DNA of 64,000 bases from Geobacillus proteiniphilus (GCF_001908025.1 NZ_MQMG01000003.1:54811-118810), one strand, 5' to 3'. Positions 27,818-36,405 are shown, numbered from the stretch's first letter. The notes: a model not told the origin generated them from the sequence alone. Made by a program: numbers and translations.

Positions 27818-28561
27818 CTAACGAATCGATAAAATAAAGGCAATGCCGGTGCCGATCGCAAACGCGGTTAAAAACGCCTCTGCACCGCGCGACAAACCGG
27901 CGATCAAATGGCCGGCCATCAAGTCGCGCACCGCATTGGTAATCGCCAGCCCCGGGACAAGCGGCATCACTGAGCCAATCATCATGTTTCCTACGTCTCC
28001 GACCAATCCAGCCCTTTCCATCAACAGCACGATCCCACCGGCGACAAAAGAGGCAAAAAATTCAGCGAAGAACCGGATTTTCACGAGCCGATGCATCATT
28101 TCAAAACACCAAAACGCCATTCCACCGGAAAGAAGGGAAGGAAGAAAATGATTCATGCCGCCTAGCAACGAGGCAAAACAAGCGCTCGCCGCCGCTGCGG
28201 CAGCAGTTTGCTGCCAAAACGGATAACCGAGCGGCTGCCGCTGAACACGTTCCAACTCTTTTCGCGCTCCATCGAGCGACAGTTCACCGCTGCTGATGCG
28301 GCGGGAAATGTGGTTGACAAACGCCACCTTGGATAAATCGGTCGATCGCTCGGAAATGCGAATAAAACGTGTTACGTTCGTTCCCTCAACGGAAAACATG
28401 ATGCCCGTTGGGGTCACATAGCTGTGAGAGCGGGAAACACCGAACGAAGCGGCGATGCGCGTCATTGTATCTTCCACCCGATACGTCTCCCCGCCGCTTT
28501 CAAGCATTAATTTTCCCGCCAATAAACAAACATCAACAATGTCATCCACCCGCTCCGTCAT
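27818..28561 (-). CDS. Threonine/serine exporter-type protein, large subunit
   Basis: A 247-residue ThrE (DUF1212, YjjP-like) protein: a hydrophilic N-terminal domain (residues 1-120; CLLAGKLMLESGGETYRVEDTMTRIA is the family signature) followed by about five membrane segments, with IGSVMPLVPGLAITNAVRDLM near the end. The ATG at 28561 has AAAGGAG at a normal distance; an upstream in-frame ATG at 28606 would add 15 residues. The substrate is inferred from family: small hydroxy amino acids or dicarboxylates. Confidence 0.82.
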   Translation of the reverse strand: MTERVDDIVDVCLLAGKLMLESGGETYRVEDTMTRIAASFGVSRSHSYVTPTGIMFSVEGTNVTRFIRISERSTDLSKVAFVNHISRRISSGELSLDGARKELERVQRQPLGYPFWQQTAAAAAASACFASLLGGMNHFLPSLLSGGMAFWCFEMMHRLVKIRFFAEFFASFVAGGIVLLMERAGLVGDVGNMMIGSVMPLVPGLAITNAVRDLMAGHLIAGLSRGAEAFLTAFAIGTGIAFILSIR

Positions 28562-28870
28562 GACCGGTTTGCTCCTTTCGTTTTCGCCCGGCACGGCATT
28601 GGCCATCCCGTTTTCCCTTGCCGGTGCTCATCGCAAAAACAAACTCCCACCAAACAAATTGGCAGGAGCCTCCTTGGATATCGTCTTTACCAAACTTGTT
28701 TCCATTATATCAAATAGGCGGCTGACCGCCAAACTGTGAATGAAATCTCACCGTTTCCCTTTCTTTCCTATTTTTCTGCCTCTTTCGTCTTATTTTTCGC
28801 TCCCACAGTCGAAAAAAGGCGCGCCAACGGCGAAATCGTTATAGCGAAAGCCAAAGCAAAAGGAGGAACA

Positions 28871-29377
28871 ATGATGATGAACAAGCGATTTTCGCTCCCT
28901 CGCATGCTGTCAACAAGCGCACTCGCCGTAGTTGCTGCGCTCGCTCCTTACAGCCCAGCGGTGTTCGCCAACACGGGAGTCGAAGGACAAACAGAAGGCA
29001 GCACAGCGACCGAAACAGCGGTTTGTTTCATTTTTCCTCTCGTCAAAATAAGAAAAATCCGAACCCGCCGACCGGATTCGGATCCTCTGTCATTCCTCGC
29101 CAATAATTTTGACTTCCAATTCGAGATCGACTCCGAATTTTTCCTTCACGGTTTTGCGCACCATTTCGATCGTCGCGATGTAATCGGCAGCTGTCGCATT
29201 GTTTTTGTTAATAATGAATCCTGCATGCTTCGTCGACACTTCCGCGCCGCCAAACCCTTTCCCTTGCAGGCCGCTGTCTTGGATCAGCTTGCCGGCAAAA
29301 TAGCCCGGCGGACGCTTGAACACGCTGCCGACAGACGGATATTCAAGCGGTTGCTTCGATTCACGTTGGAACGTTAA
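28871..29377 (+). pseudogene. Truncated secreted-protein gene (signal peptide remnant)
   Basis: After a strong AGGAGGAACA site, ATGATGATGAAC opens a clear Sec signal peptide: a basic start (MMMNKRFSLPRM), a hydrophobic core ALAVVAALAPY and a cleavage site like AVFA/NTG. About 15 mature residues rich in Gly, Thr and Glu follow (VEGQTEGSTATETA). The frame then runs into the murB terminator (about 29050) and continues antisense to murB to 29377, which cannot be original sequence. It is probably the 5' stump of an exported protein whose body was lost. Confidence 0.5.
29053..29083 (-). terminator. Terminator of murB
   Basis: Read leftward, ATCCGAA-tccggtcggcggg-TTCGGAT followed by TTTTCTTATTTT, seven bases after the murB stop. 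Confidence 0.75.
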
Positions 29378-30004
29378 ATCGTCCATTTTCGCCTTAATTT
29401 GCGCATAATCGCCCGGCTGCAGCGCAAAGACGACTTCGAGCACAATATCATGCGTCCGGCTGATAATGCTTGTTCGATACCCAAGCTCCAGCTCCTCGTT
29501 CTTTAACGTTTTCAACTCGCCGGCGAGCGTCGCCACTTTGACATGATGAAGCACATCTTTCACTTCACCGCCGTATGCCCCGGCGTTCATCATGATCGCC
29601 CCGCCGACCGACCCTGGGATGCCGCAGGCAAACTCCAAACCGGTAAGGCTTTGTTCCAGCGCAAACCGCGACACCGCTTTAATGTCCGCCCCGCTTTGTG
29701 CGATCACGTCGTTTCCTTCGCGCCAAATGCGGTTCAAATGCTTCAGCTGCATGACAATGCCGCGCAGTCCGCCATCGCGGATAATGACGTTCGAACCGTT
29801 GCCAAGGAGCGTAAACGGCAAGCCGTACTCTTCTTTCAGCCGCAACACCTCGATGACTTGCTCGTACGTCTCCGGCCAGACGAGAAAATCCGCCTTGCCG
29901 CCAATTCGGACCAATGTATGGTTTTTCATCGGTTCATCGCGCAAGACATTCTCTTTTCCACAAATCTCTACGAGTCTTTGATAAATGTGTTCCGCACGTT
30001 CCAT
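29090..30004 (-). CDS. murB: UDP-N-acetylenolpyruvoylglucosamine reductase
   Basis: A 304-residue FAD enzyme reducing UDP-GlcNAc-enolpyruvate to UDP-MurNAc for peptidoglycan. It has the FAD-binding motif LLGNGSNVIIRDGGLRG, the GIPGSVGGAIMMNAGAYGGE phosphate-binding stretch, and the catalytic Ser region YPSVGSVFKRPPG. C-terminal VEIMVRK-like residues complete the fold. The chosen ATG (MERAEHIYQR) follows AAGAAGGTGACAG. The gene is monocistronic, unlike in B. subtilis where murB lies in the division cluster. Confidence 0.93.
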   Translation of the reverse strand: MERAEHIYQRLVEICGKENVLRDEPMKNHTLVRIGGKADFLVWPETYEQVIEVLRLKEEYGLPFTLLGNGSNVIIRDGGLRGIVMQLKHLNRIWREGNDVIAQSGADIKAVSRFALEQSLTGLEFACGIPGSVGGAIMMNAGAYGGEVKDVLHHVKVATLAGELKTLKNEELELGYRTSIISRTHDIVLEVVFALQPGDYAQIKAKMDDLTFQRESKQPLEYPSVGSVFKRPPGYFAGKLIQDSGLQGKGFGGAEVSTKHAGFIINKNNATAADYIATIEMVRKTVKEKFGVDLELEVKIIGEE

Positions 30005-30747
30005 CGTTCTGTCACCTTCTTTATTCTTCCATGCCGCTTGGCGGCATTCATCCATACCGTTTCCATTATCGCCGGAATCGCGCCGCATATCAAGTGGGCA
30101 ATGTTCCTGATTCTGTTTTATTCCGGACTAGGCGAAAAGGTGACATCGGACGAAAAAGGGCAAAACCAAAAACCGGACAGGCGACCGTCGGGAAAATGGG
30201 CTCCCCGTTTCGCGGCAAGACGGCAGAAACGAAAGCGCCATGTCGATGCGCCAAATCGACGCCTTGTTAAACCCAACACTTAGCGAAAGATGTGTGCTCT
30301 ACGTTTGTTGAGGCGCTGAATAGCATGCTCGATGCACCGCTTTCCTTCGCCGCGTCGGTGCCAACGGATGAAAAAGAACACCAAAAAGATCATGTAAAAC
30401 TCGCGCAATACGCTGCGCCGCCAGCCGCCTCGGCTCCCGCTCACCCATTGGCTGGGACGCGGCGGCAGCTGACGGTCGGCAGCTTAAAAGACATATAAGG
30501 AAGGAGAGGAAATATGGACAAAACGAAGCTGTACCTTTCCGACATTCATCTCCCACTTATTTTTGGGCTGCGCCCTGCACAAAATGGAAGTGGGAGTCTT
30601 CTGTCGGGAAATGATAAACCGGCTGCTGCTTTCAAAGCAGCTGGTCAATTTTTTATCCATGTAACCGTTCTCATCCGTTTCCTCTATTGCCGTCCTCTTC
30701 CCGTCATGGTATGATGATAGGAAATCAAAAAAACGGAGGGGATGCCG
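30005..30747 (+). other. Gene-poor region with decayed reading frames
   Basis: Between murB and the HD gene several short rightward frames follow each other as if one gene had been frameshifted: GQATVGKMGSPFRGKTAE (about 30170-30230), SAMSMRQIDALLNPTLSER (about 30237-30293) and TFVEALNSMLDAPLSFAASV to a stop at 30496-30498. A good RBS (AAGGAAGGAGAGG) then precedes a 66-codon ORF at 30514-30714 that contains a hairpin (CTGCTTTCAAAGCAG) and T-run near 30630-30655, so it looks truncated or leader-like. No family recognised. Confidence 0.35.
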
Positions 30748-31284
30748 ATGAGATACATCACCTTAACGGACGTCTTTGTTCATCCCGTTGCGCAAAAATA
30801 TTTAAAACGATCCGGCCTCGCCCATGCCATCGCGGCGGCGTACCATGCCTACTACCTTGCCCTCCGCCACGGCGTCGACCCCGATTTGGCAACGAAAGCC
30901 GCGCTCCTTCATGATATCGGCCACTACACATGGTACAAAAACGGCCGGTGGGATTACGAACAATACCGGCAAAACGACATCCACGCCATCAAAGGGGCCG
31001 AGCGCGCCCATAAACTGCTCATTCGCCTTGGCGAACACCCGCGCAACGCCAAAGAAATCGCGCTGGCGATTTTGCTTCACACCGATTCGTACCTCCCGGA
31101 AGGCGAATGGAAACGAACGCCGCTCCAAGCCATCGTTAAATGGGCCGACGAGGCCGACGAAGAGCCGGGCGGACGCCATCATTACCGAACGATCAGCGAA
31201 GATGTGGCGTGGAAAAAAATCCGCCAACTTGATGAACTCGTCAGTAGCCAGTTAAGAAAAGAGCGGCTCGGAGATATTGTTTGA
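30748..31284 (+). CDS. HD-domain phosphohydrolase
   Basis: A 178-residue HD-superfamily protein. The metal-binding HD pair is in KAALLHDIGHYTW at about residue 50, with further His/Asp ligands in IKGAERAHKL and AILLHTDSYLPEG. GGAGGGG stands eight bases before the second of two close ATGs (30748), which is preferred. Such stand-alone HD proteins cleave nucleotides or nucleotide second messengers; the substrate is unknown. Confidence 0.8.
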   Translation: MRYITLTDVFVHPVAQKYLKRSGLAHAIAAAYHAYYLALRHGVDPDLATKAALLHDIGHYTWYKNGRWDYEQYRQNDIHAIKGAERAHKLLIRLGEHPRNAKEIALAILLHTDSYLPEGEWKRTPLQAIVKWADEADEEPGGRHHYRTISEDVAWKKIRQLDELVSSQLRKERLGDIV

Positions 31285-31357
31285 CCGCTTGTCTCACATT
31301 AACGTTCTCCCTTAACAAACGCAAGGCGCCGCCAACCATGTACGTTCCAAATAGAAA

Positions 31358-31385
31358 CAGCTCACCCTTTCAGACAGGTGAGCTG
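31358..31385 (-). terminator. Terminator of the DUF302 gene
   Basis: Hairpin CAGCTCACC-CTTTCAGACA-GGTGAGCTG just downstream of the leftward DUF302 stop. Confidence 0.6.
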
Positions 31386-31393
31386 CTTGCGTG

Positions 31394-31777
31394 TCAGCGG
31401 CATTGGTCAATGCAAGCGATTAACCGCTTCTCAATGTCGGCCGCGATTTCCTTAATCGCCAGCTCGTTTACCATGCCAACGAGCATCGTCGGTTTCGGCA
31501 TGCCGATTTTCGTTGTGCCGTTTTCTTGGTAGACGACGAGCTTGCACGGCAAAAAGTAGCCGACAAGAACGTTTTCATTTAGCACCCGCGCCGCTTCTTG
31601 CGGGTTGCACACTTCCAAAATGACCATCGGCGTGGAAAAATCGAGCCCTTTCTCTTGCAGCTTTTCGGTCACGCTGAACCGCCAGAGCACGCCAAACCCT
31701 TCTTGTTTCAAGCTTTCTTCCAAACGCTCGATCGTTTCATTCATGCCCGTTGACACGTCAACCGTGTAATGGAACAT
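31394..31777 (-). CDS. DUF302 protein
   Basis: A 127-residue DUF302 family protein (start MFHYTVDVSTGMNETIERLEESL). The family signature is seen in FGVLWRFSVTEKLQEKGLDF and VLEVCNPQEAARVLNENVLVGYFLPCKLVVYQ. Two conserved Cys (VCNP and LPCK) could bind metal or sulfur. DUF302 proteins are commonly beside rhodaneses and DsrE proteins. It is the downstream end of the sulfur island, 149 bases after the TauE/SafE gene. Confidence 0.85.
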   Translation of the reverse strand: MFHYTVDVSTGMNETIERLEESLKQEGFGVLWRFSVTEKLQEKGLDFSTPMVILEVCNPQEAARVLNENVLVGYFLPCKLVVYQENGTTKIGMPKPTMLVGMVNELAIKEIAADIEKRLIACIDQCR

Positions 31778-31926
31778 CGCTCATTCTTCCCTTCATTATG
31801 TTTTCCCGCTGTTTAGCATGCCCAAATGGATCGCGCACCATCACGCAGAAAACGGACAGCGAAACATGATCAGTTCCAGCATTCACATGCCTTTTCCCGT
31901 GACCCGTCGCCTTTCAAGCGCTTCGA

Positions 31927-32709
31927 TCATAAAATATCCACCCAAATTTTCACCGCCGTCGCCAAAATCAACACGGCAAGGATGACTTGCAGCACTTTTG
32001 TGTTCATTTTTTGCCCCGCTTTCGCCCCTAACGGCGAGGCAATCAGGCTCGCTATGACCATGATGAGAGCCGGAAGGTAATCGACTTGGCCGGTGGCGAT
32101 TTTCCCGAACGTGGAGCCAATTGAGGAAATGAATGTCACCGCCAATGAGGTGGCGATCGTCATTCGCGTCGGGATTTTCAGGACAACGAGCATGATCGGC
32201 ACAAGCAGAAAGGCACCCGCCGCCCCGACAATGCCGGAGCCGACGCCGATCAGAAATGCCAAGGCTGCCGCCAACCATTTGTTGAACGTCACTTGGTCAA
32301 GCGGAATGTCATCGATCCCTTTTTTCGGCACAAACATCATGATGGCTGCTAACGCCGCCAAGACGCCGTAAACGACGTTAATCGTTCCTTCGCTCATCAG
32401 CTTCGAGCCATAACCGCCGACAAAACTGCCGATAAGGATGCTCACCCCCATATATAGAATCAGCGATTTGTTCAAATAGCCGCTTTTTCGATACGCCCAT
32501 ACACCGCCGATCGTGGCGAAAAATACTTGCACCGCGCTGATCCCCGACACTTCATGGGCGCTGAACGCCGCCAGCCCAAACAACGGCGGAAGATACAACA
32601 ACATGGGATATTTAATAATCGATCCGCCAATCCCGACCATGCCAGAAATAAACGAACCGATAAAGCCGATTAAAAAGATGACAATCATAAACGCAAGCGA
32701 AACATCCAT
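31927..32709 (-). CDS. TauE/SafE-family sulfite/thiosulfate exporter
   Basis: A 260-residue membrane protein with eight or so helices and the family hallmark glycine/proline-rich repeats [17 protein letters not shown] and [26 protein letters not shown] before [10 protein letters not shown] selects this ATG over one five codons upstream. In sulfur-detoxifying Firmicutes a TauE protein next to CstR-regulated rhodaneses exports sulfite or thiosulfate made from persulfide oxidation. A terminator separates it from the upstream persulfide dioxygenase, so it may depend on read-through. Confidence 0.87.
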   Translation of the reverse strand: MDVSLAFMIVIFLIGFIGSFISGMVGIGGSIIKYPMLLYLPPLFGLAAFSAHEVSGISAVQVFFATIGGVWAYRKSGYLNKSLILYMGVSILIGSFVGGYGSKLMSEGTINVVYGVLAALAAIMMFVPKKGIDDIPLDQVTFNKWLAAALAFLIGVGSGIVGAAGAFLLVPIMLVVLKIPTRMTIATSLAVTFISSIGSTFGKIATGQVDYLPALIMVIASLIASPLGAKAGQKMNTKVLQVILAVLILATAVKIWVDIL

Positions 32710-32732
32710 CAACCATCCCTCCATTTTGTTTT

Positions 32733-32756
32733 AAAAAGGGGACGATGCACGTCCCC
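32733..32756 (-). terminator. Terminator after the first rhodanese-MBL gene
   Basis: Read leftward, GGGGACG-TGCAT-CGTCCCC then TTTTT, between the MBL gene stop and the TauE/SafE start. Confidence 0.7.
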
Positions 32757-32775
32757 CATAATCTGTGTCGCTCCT

Positions 32776-33912
32776 TTATGCATGGGTATGATGCAGTGCA
32801 CAGCGGTTTGGACCGATCTCAAGCTCCCGTTGCGTTTCGATATCAACGGTTTTGAGCCCGCGGTTGATGGCGACAATGTCTTCAAAGTTCGGCGGTGTTT
32901 CCGTATTGGCGCTTTGGATGACAAGATCGATAAATTCGTCTTTTGGTTTGTTTTGCATCATCTCATTGCGCGCGCGGATGCGGCCCAACGTATCGCCAAC
33001 ATACCCCTCCGCATTGATTTCTTCATCTAAATTGGCGTAGTGAGCCGGCAAGACGATCACATCATCGGCCATGGCCGCGACTTTTTCATACACGGTGTCA
33101 TACAAATCCGCCGCCCATTCCGCCACCTTGCCGCCAAGGTCCGGCCGACCGAGTCCGCCGACAAAGATGGTGTCGCCGGAGAACAACCATTGGCCGTTGA
33201 CAAAGAAGGAGACGCTGCCCGGCGTATGCCCCGGTGTTTTCACTGCCAACACTTCCAAATGAACGTTTTCGAAGTCGATCGTTTCATGTTGCTCAAGCGG
33301 CTCGAAATCAAACACCGCTCCTTCGCTTTTCATCAAGTAGTAAGCAGCGCCTGTCCGTTCCGCCAGCGCCTTGCCGCCGGACAAGTGATCGGCATGCAAG
33401 TGCGAGTCCACGATATGAGTGATCTTTACCCCTTCTTGTTGGGCCACTTGTTCGTACACGTCAATAAACCGCAGCGGATCGACGACAAGCGCTTCGCTTC
33501 CGGAAAGGACCATATACGACAGGCAGCCTTTGCCGACGCGGATGAATTGGTAAATTTTCAATTGATCGTCTTCGTATACTTTGGCTTGATGGAGATGCTC
33601 GCTCCACGCTTGCATTCCACCAGCGAGCGTATAAACGTTGTCAAACCCGGCTTCCGCCAGCTGTTCGGCGACAAATTCCGATGACCCGCCTTTCGCGCAC
33701 ACAACGACGATGTCTTTGTCTTTCGGAAGACGGCCGACAATCGAGTCAACCCCATCGATCAACTCAAAATACGGAACGTTCAAATACTCAAAGTTTTCCC
33801 CTTCGATTTTCCAATCGCGAAAATCACTTTCGTTGCGAACATCCAAGATGAACAGCGATTGTTTGTTTAACACCTTTTCCGTCATTTGTTGCACCGTCAT
33901 TTCTTTAACCAT
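32776..33912 (-). CDS. Rhodanese + metallo-beta-lactamase protein, persulfide dioxygenase-like (copy 1)
   Basis: A 378-residue fusion. Residues 5-110 form a rhodanese domain with active-site loop CAKGGSS. Residues 125-330 form an MBL-fold domain with THIVDSHLHADHLSGG, VKTPGHTPGSVSFF, SGDTIFVGGLGRPDL and VLPAHYAN metal ligands, the ETHE1/CstB type that oxidises glutathione- or CoA-persulfide-like substrates to sulfite or thiosulfate. The ATG at 33912 follows GGGAGG at ten bases. A CstR-like palindrome lies 33 bases upstream. The C-terminus carries EIGPNRCA, shared with the paralogue at 37520-38647. Confidence 0.88.
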   Translation of the reverse strand: MVKEMTVQQMTEKVLNKQSLFILDVRNESDFRDWKIEGENFEYLNVPYFELIDGVDSIVGRLPKDKDIVVVCAKGGSSEFVAEQLAEAGFDNVYTLAGGMQAWSEHLHQAKVYEDDQLKIYQFIRVGKGCLSYMVLSGSEALVVDPLRFIDVYEQVAQQEGVKITHIVDSHLHADHLSGGKALAERTGAAYYLMKSEGAVFDFEPLEQHETIDFENVHLEVLAVKTPGHTPGSVSFFVNGQWLFSGDTIFVGGLGRPDLGGKVAEWAADLYDTVYEKVAAMADDVIVLPAHYANLDEEINAEGYVGDTLGRIRARNEMMQNKPKDEFIDLVIQSANTETPPNFEDIVAINRGLKTVDIETQRELEIGPNRCALHHTHA

Positions 33913-33944
33913 AATTAACATCCTCCCTCTTTGATGATATTAAT

Positions 33945-33960
33945 ATACCCTACAGAGTAT
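33945..33960. promoter_or_regulatory. CstR-like operator upstream of rhodanese-MBL copy 1
   Basis: ATACCC-TACA-GAGTAT, a near-palindrome matching the ATACCC-N4-GGGTAT form seen at the other sulfur-island promoters, 33 bases before the start codon. Confidence 0.6.
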
Positions 33961-33971
33961 ATTTTTTATCC

Positions 33972-34000
33972 AAAAAGGCCGCTCAATTACGATTGAGCGG
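33972..34000 (-). terminator. Terminator at the end of the TusA-rhodanese gene
   Basis: Read leftward, CCGCTCAAT-CGTA-ATTGAGCGG followed by CCTTTTT. It overlaps the last codons of the TusA-rhodanese gene. Confidence 0.8.
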
Positions 34001-34556
34001 AATCGAGCGGCCCGTTCCATTGCGACATGCCTGGAACGACGTTCCGCACATGTTCGAATCCTTGCTCGGCCAGCTTTTGCGCGGCCAAATCGCTCCGTGT
34101 TCCTGTGCGGCAAACGACGTAAATCGTTTTGTCTTTCGGAAGTTCCTCCATCCGGCGATCGAGCTCTCCAAGCGGAATCGAAACGGCGCCCGGAATATGG
34201 CCAAACGCGTACTCCGCCGGTTCGCGGACATCCAAGACAAACGTCTCGGGATCATGAAGCTTTTCTTGCAGTTCTTCGTTGGAGACGACATGCGGAAATG
34301 CCGTTTCGCTGCGCGTTTCATTCTCCGTTGACTTGCGGATGTAATGCTTCAGGACACCGTCTTCTTCAATCGTTCCCAAATATTGATGCCCTGTGCTTTC
34401 CGCCCATGCTTTGATATCGGCTTTGGAACCCTTATCCGTCGCCTGCACTTCAAGCACTTGGCCCGGCTCCAATTCGTTGATCGCCTTTTTCGTGCGGACG
34501 ATCGGCATCGGGCAGGACAATCCTTTCGCATCGACGGTCATATCGACTTTGATCAT
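33987..34556 (-). CDS. TusA-rhodanese fusion protein
   Basis: A 189-residue two-domain sulfur carrier. Residues 1-75 are a TusA domain with the sulfur-accepting Cys in AKGLSCPMPIVRTKKAI. Residues 90-185 are a rhodanese domain with active loop VVCRTGTRSD. A direct TusA-rhodanese fusion would pass sulfane sulfur from the rhodanese Cys to the TusA Cys within one chain (CstA-like logic). GGAGGGAATCAGCAA precedes the ATG. It is the last gene of the DsrE-rhodanese-rhodanese-TusA/rhodanese run. Confidence 0.9.
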   Translation of the reverse strand: MIKVDMTVDAKGLSCPMPIVRTKKAINELEPGQVLEVQATDKGSKADIKAWAESTGHQYLGTIEEDGVLKHYIRKSTENETRSETAFPHVVSNEELQEKLHDPETFVLDVREPAEYAFGHIPGAVSIPLGELDRRMEELPKDKTIYVVCRTGTRSDLAAQKLAEQGFEHVRNVVPGMSQWNGPLDSAQS

Positions 34557-34579
34557 TTGCTGATTCCCTCCTTGACTGT

Positions 34580-34876
34580 TTATTCGACAGGCCCTTCCCA
34601 GGCAAGCATGCCGCCTGTCATGTTAACGACGCGGTAACCGCGGCTGTCAAGAAACTCCGCCGCACGGCCGCTTCGCCCGCCGGAACGGCAGACAAGAATA
34701 TATTCTTCATTTTTGTCGAGTTCATGCATGCGAAAACCGATCAAACTGAGCGGAATGTTGATCGCTCCGGGAATTTTGCCTGTGGCGACTTCATCCGGCT
34801 CGCGCACGTCGATGATGTGAAGAAGTTCTCCCGCGCGAAGCTGTTCCTCCACTTCTTTTGGCGTGATCGTTTTCAT
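34580..34876 (-). CDS. Single-domain rhodanese sulfurtransferase
   Basis: A 98-residue rhodanese with the active-site loop LVCRSGGRSGRAAEFL (Cys in CRSGGRS) and the N-terminal signature LHIIDVREPDEVATGKIPGAINIPL. GAGGAGG lies six bases before the ATG at 34876; the ATG two codons earlier abuts the GGAGG. Cytoplasmic and 24 bases from the next gene in the same operon, it should exchange sulfane sulfur with thiols and the neighbouring TusA proteins. Confidence 0.9.
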   Translation of the reverse strand: MKTITPKEVEEQLRAGELLHIIDVREPDEVATGKIPGAINIPLSLIGFRMHELDKNEEYILVCRSGGRSGRAAEFLDSRGYRVVNMTGGMLAWEGPVE

Positions 34877-34888
34877 CGTCATCCTCCT

Positions 34889-35254
34889 CTACTGCCAAGC
34901 GTTTAGGCCTCCTTTGACGTTTGTCACAGAACGAAATCCAAGCTTCTTTAAGACCTTGCTCGCTTTTTGGCTTCGCATCCCGCTTTGGCAAATGACAATG
35001 ACTTCTTTCTCCTTGGATAATTCATGGGCACGCGCTGTTAATTCATGAAGCGGGATGTTCCGAAACCCCGGCAAATGATAAGAGCGAAACTCCATCGGCG
35101 TACGCACATCAATATATTGCACGCCAGGTTGTTTCAGCCGCCGCTTTAATTCAGTCGTTGTGATCATTTGCACCCCTCTTGGGGGAATGAAGCGGCTAGC
35201 GAGAAACCAAGCAAGCAAAACGAACAGGATAATGTTGATCACTGTTTGTGCCAT
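34889..35254 (-). CDS. Membrane-anchored rhodanese
   Basis: A 121-residue protein with an N-terminal membrane helix (residues 5-21, VINIILFVLLAWFLASRF) and a rhodanese domain whose loop is VICQSGMRSQKA (catalytic Cys present). The orientation rule (Arg after the helix) suggests the rhodanese faces the cytoplasm. It precedes the soluble rhodanese by 12 bases. The anchor may place it near a membrane sulfide source such as a quinone reductase. Confidence 0.88.
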   Translation of the reverse strand: MAQTVINIILFVLLAWFLASRFIPPRGVQMITTTELKRRLKQPGVQYIDVRTPMEFRSYHLPGFRNIPLHELTARAHELSKEKEVIVICQSGMRSQKASKVLKKLGFRSVTNVKGGLNAWQ

Positions 35255-35279
35255 ACGATTCCCTCATGAGTCAAGATGA

Positions 35280-35762
35280 TTAAATGAATAAGTTCACATT
35301 TCCTTCGGAAGCGTCAGCCAAATACGCAGCCACCCCAGCAAACTCAATGCCATCGATCAATTCCTCCGGCTTCAGCCCAAGCAAATCGACAGTCATTTGG
35401 CAGGCGACGAGTTTCACGCCTTGCTCTTTCGCCATCTCGATCAACTGAGGAAGCGGCATGGCGTTATGTTTCTTGATCACCTTTTTGATCAGCTTTGGGC
35501 CGATGCCGGCAAAATTCATGCGCGACAGCCCCATGCGGTCCGCGCCGCGCGGCATCATCTTCGCAAACATCTTTTCGAGAAACCCTTTTTGCACCGGAAC
35601 CGGCGCCTCTTTCCGCAAGGCGTTGAGCCCCCAGAACGTATGAAAAATCGTCACGTCATGATCGTATGCAGCGGCGCCGTTGGCGATGATGTAGGCCGCC
35701 ATCGCCTTGTCGTAGTCGCCGCTGAACAAAATGATCGTCGTCTTTTTCTTTGGCTGTGCCAT
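35280..35762 (-). CDS. DsrE/DsrF-like sulfur-transfer protein (DsrE2 type)
   Basis: A 160-residue DsrE-superfamily protein starting MAQPKKKTTIILFSGDYDKA. The sulfur-binding Cys is in KLVACQMTVDLLG, the same motif found in the second copy at 38963-39352. GGAGG seven bases before 35762 decides the start. The gene begins only 20 bases after a perfect palindrome (35782-35797) that should be its operator. It likely relays sulfane sulfur between rhodanese and TusA partners. Confidence 0.87.
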   Translation of the reverse strand: MAQPKKKTTIILFSGDYDKAMAAYIIANGAAAYDHDVTIFHTFWGLNALRKEAPVPVQKGFLEKMFAKMMPRGADRMGLSRMNFAGIGPKLIKKVIKKHNAMPLPQLIEMAKEQGVKLVACQMTVDLLGLKPEELIDGIEFAGVAAYLADASEGNVNLFI

Positions 35763-35781
35763 CTCGCTGCCTCCTTTCTGC

Positions 35782-35797
35782 ATACCTATACAGGTAT
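35782..35797. promoter_or_regulatory. CstR-like operator upstream of the DsrE-rhodanese operon
   Basis: ATACCT-ATAC-AGGTAT, a perfect 6-4-6 palindrome 20 bases before the DsrE gene start, overlapping where RNA polymerase must leave the promoter. Confidence 0.65.
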
Positions 35798-35812
35798 ATA
35801 AAAACGCAAAAA

Positions 35813-36040
35813 TTATCCTTTTTGAATCCAGAACGTCAACACACCGTTTTCCTCTTTCATATCAATGACCGTATGGCCGCTTGTTTTCGCCCACGCAGGC
35901 AAATCGTTTTTTGCCCCTTTATCGGTCGTGTGCACTTCCAGCACTTGTCCCGATTCCAATTCGTCCATTGCCTTTTTGGCTCTCACCACCGGCATCGGGC
36001 AGGCAAGTCCTTTAGCATCCAATACTTTCGCTACGTTCAT
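35813..36040 (-). CDS. tusA: TusA-family sulfur carrier
   Basis: A 75-residue TusA/SirA protein; the sulfur-carrying Cys is in AKGLACPMPVVRAKKAMDEL, and the typical GQVLEVHTTDKGAKNDLPAWAK follows. AGGAGGTCATCACA precedes the ATG. It is separated from the DsrE operon by its own palindromic operator (36078-36093) on one side and the DsrE operator on the other. Here it most likely carries persulfide sulfur for detoxification rather than tRNA thiolation. Confidence 0.93.
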   Translation of the reverse strand: MNVAKVLDAKGLACPMPVVRAKKAMDELESGQVLEVHTTDKGAKNDLPAWAKTSGHTVIDMKEENGVLTFWIQKG

Positions 36041-36077
36041 TGTGATGACCTCCTTGATCTCATAAATTTTATTACCA

Positions 36078-36093
36078 TTACCCCTATGGGTAT
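36078..36093. promoter_or_regulatory. CstR-like operator upstream of tusA
   Basis: TTACCC-CTAT-GGGTAT, a 6-4-6 near-palindrome (one mismatch) 38 bases before the tusA start. Confidence 0.65.
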
Positions 36094-36144
36094 ATTACTA
36101 CAAGAAAAAGAACGTTGTCAACATCTTTTTTGTTGATCAACGCA

Positions 36145-36405
36145 TTAACGGCTTTTCACAAGCAGCTCCACCGCTTCTTTCACGAGATGATCTGTCTTTT
36201 CCCCTTTTTCCATGCTTTCACGCAGACAGTGCTCTAAATTCGTGCTGACGATCACGGCAATCGCGCGGTCGATGGCATTGCGCGCCGCCGACAGTTGGGA
36301 AACGACGCTTTTGCAGTCTTTCCCTTGTTCCATCATGCCAAGAACGCCTTTAATTTGTCCTTCAATCCGTTTTAAGCGGTTTTTGATTTCTTTATTGTAT
36401 TCCAT
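36145..36405 (-). CDS. cstR: CstR-like persulfide-sensing repressor (CsoR family)
   Basis: An 86-residue CsoR/FrmR-family regulator. It has Cys31 (GKDCKSVV) and Cys60 (NLEHCLRES), exactly the two positions used by the persulfide sensor CstR, and lacks the His-x3-Cys copper motif seen in the second CsoR of this window (55843-56154). Reactive sulfur should cross-link the two Cys and release DNA. Its start lies inside the 3' end of the membrane rhodanese gene (34-bp overlap). Candidate operators are the ATACCC-type palindromes nearby. Confidence 0.88.
   Translation of the reverse strand: MEYNKEIKNRLKRIEGQIKGVLGMMEQGKDCKSVVSQLSAARNAIDRAIAVIVSTNLEHCLRESMEKGEKTDHLVKEAVELLVKSR

Noticed and set aside
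28736..28870. N-terminal extension of the secreted-protein frame from 28736
   Set aside because: The strong AGGAGGAACA site and signal peptide start at 28871; the extension has no RBS and unlikely composition.
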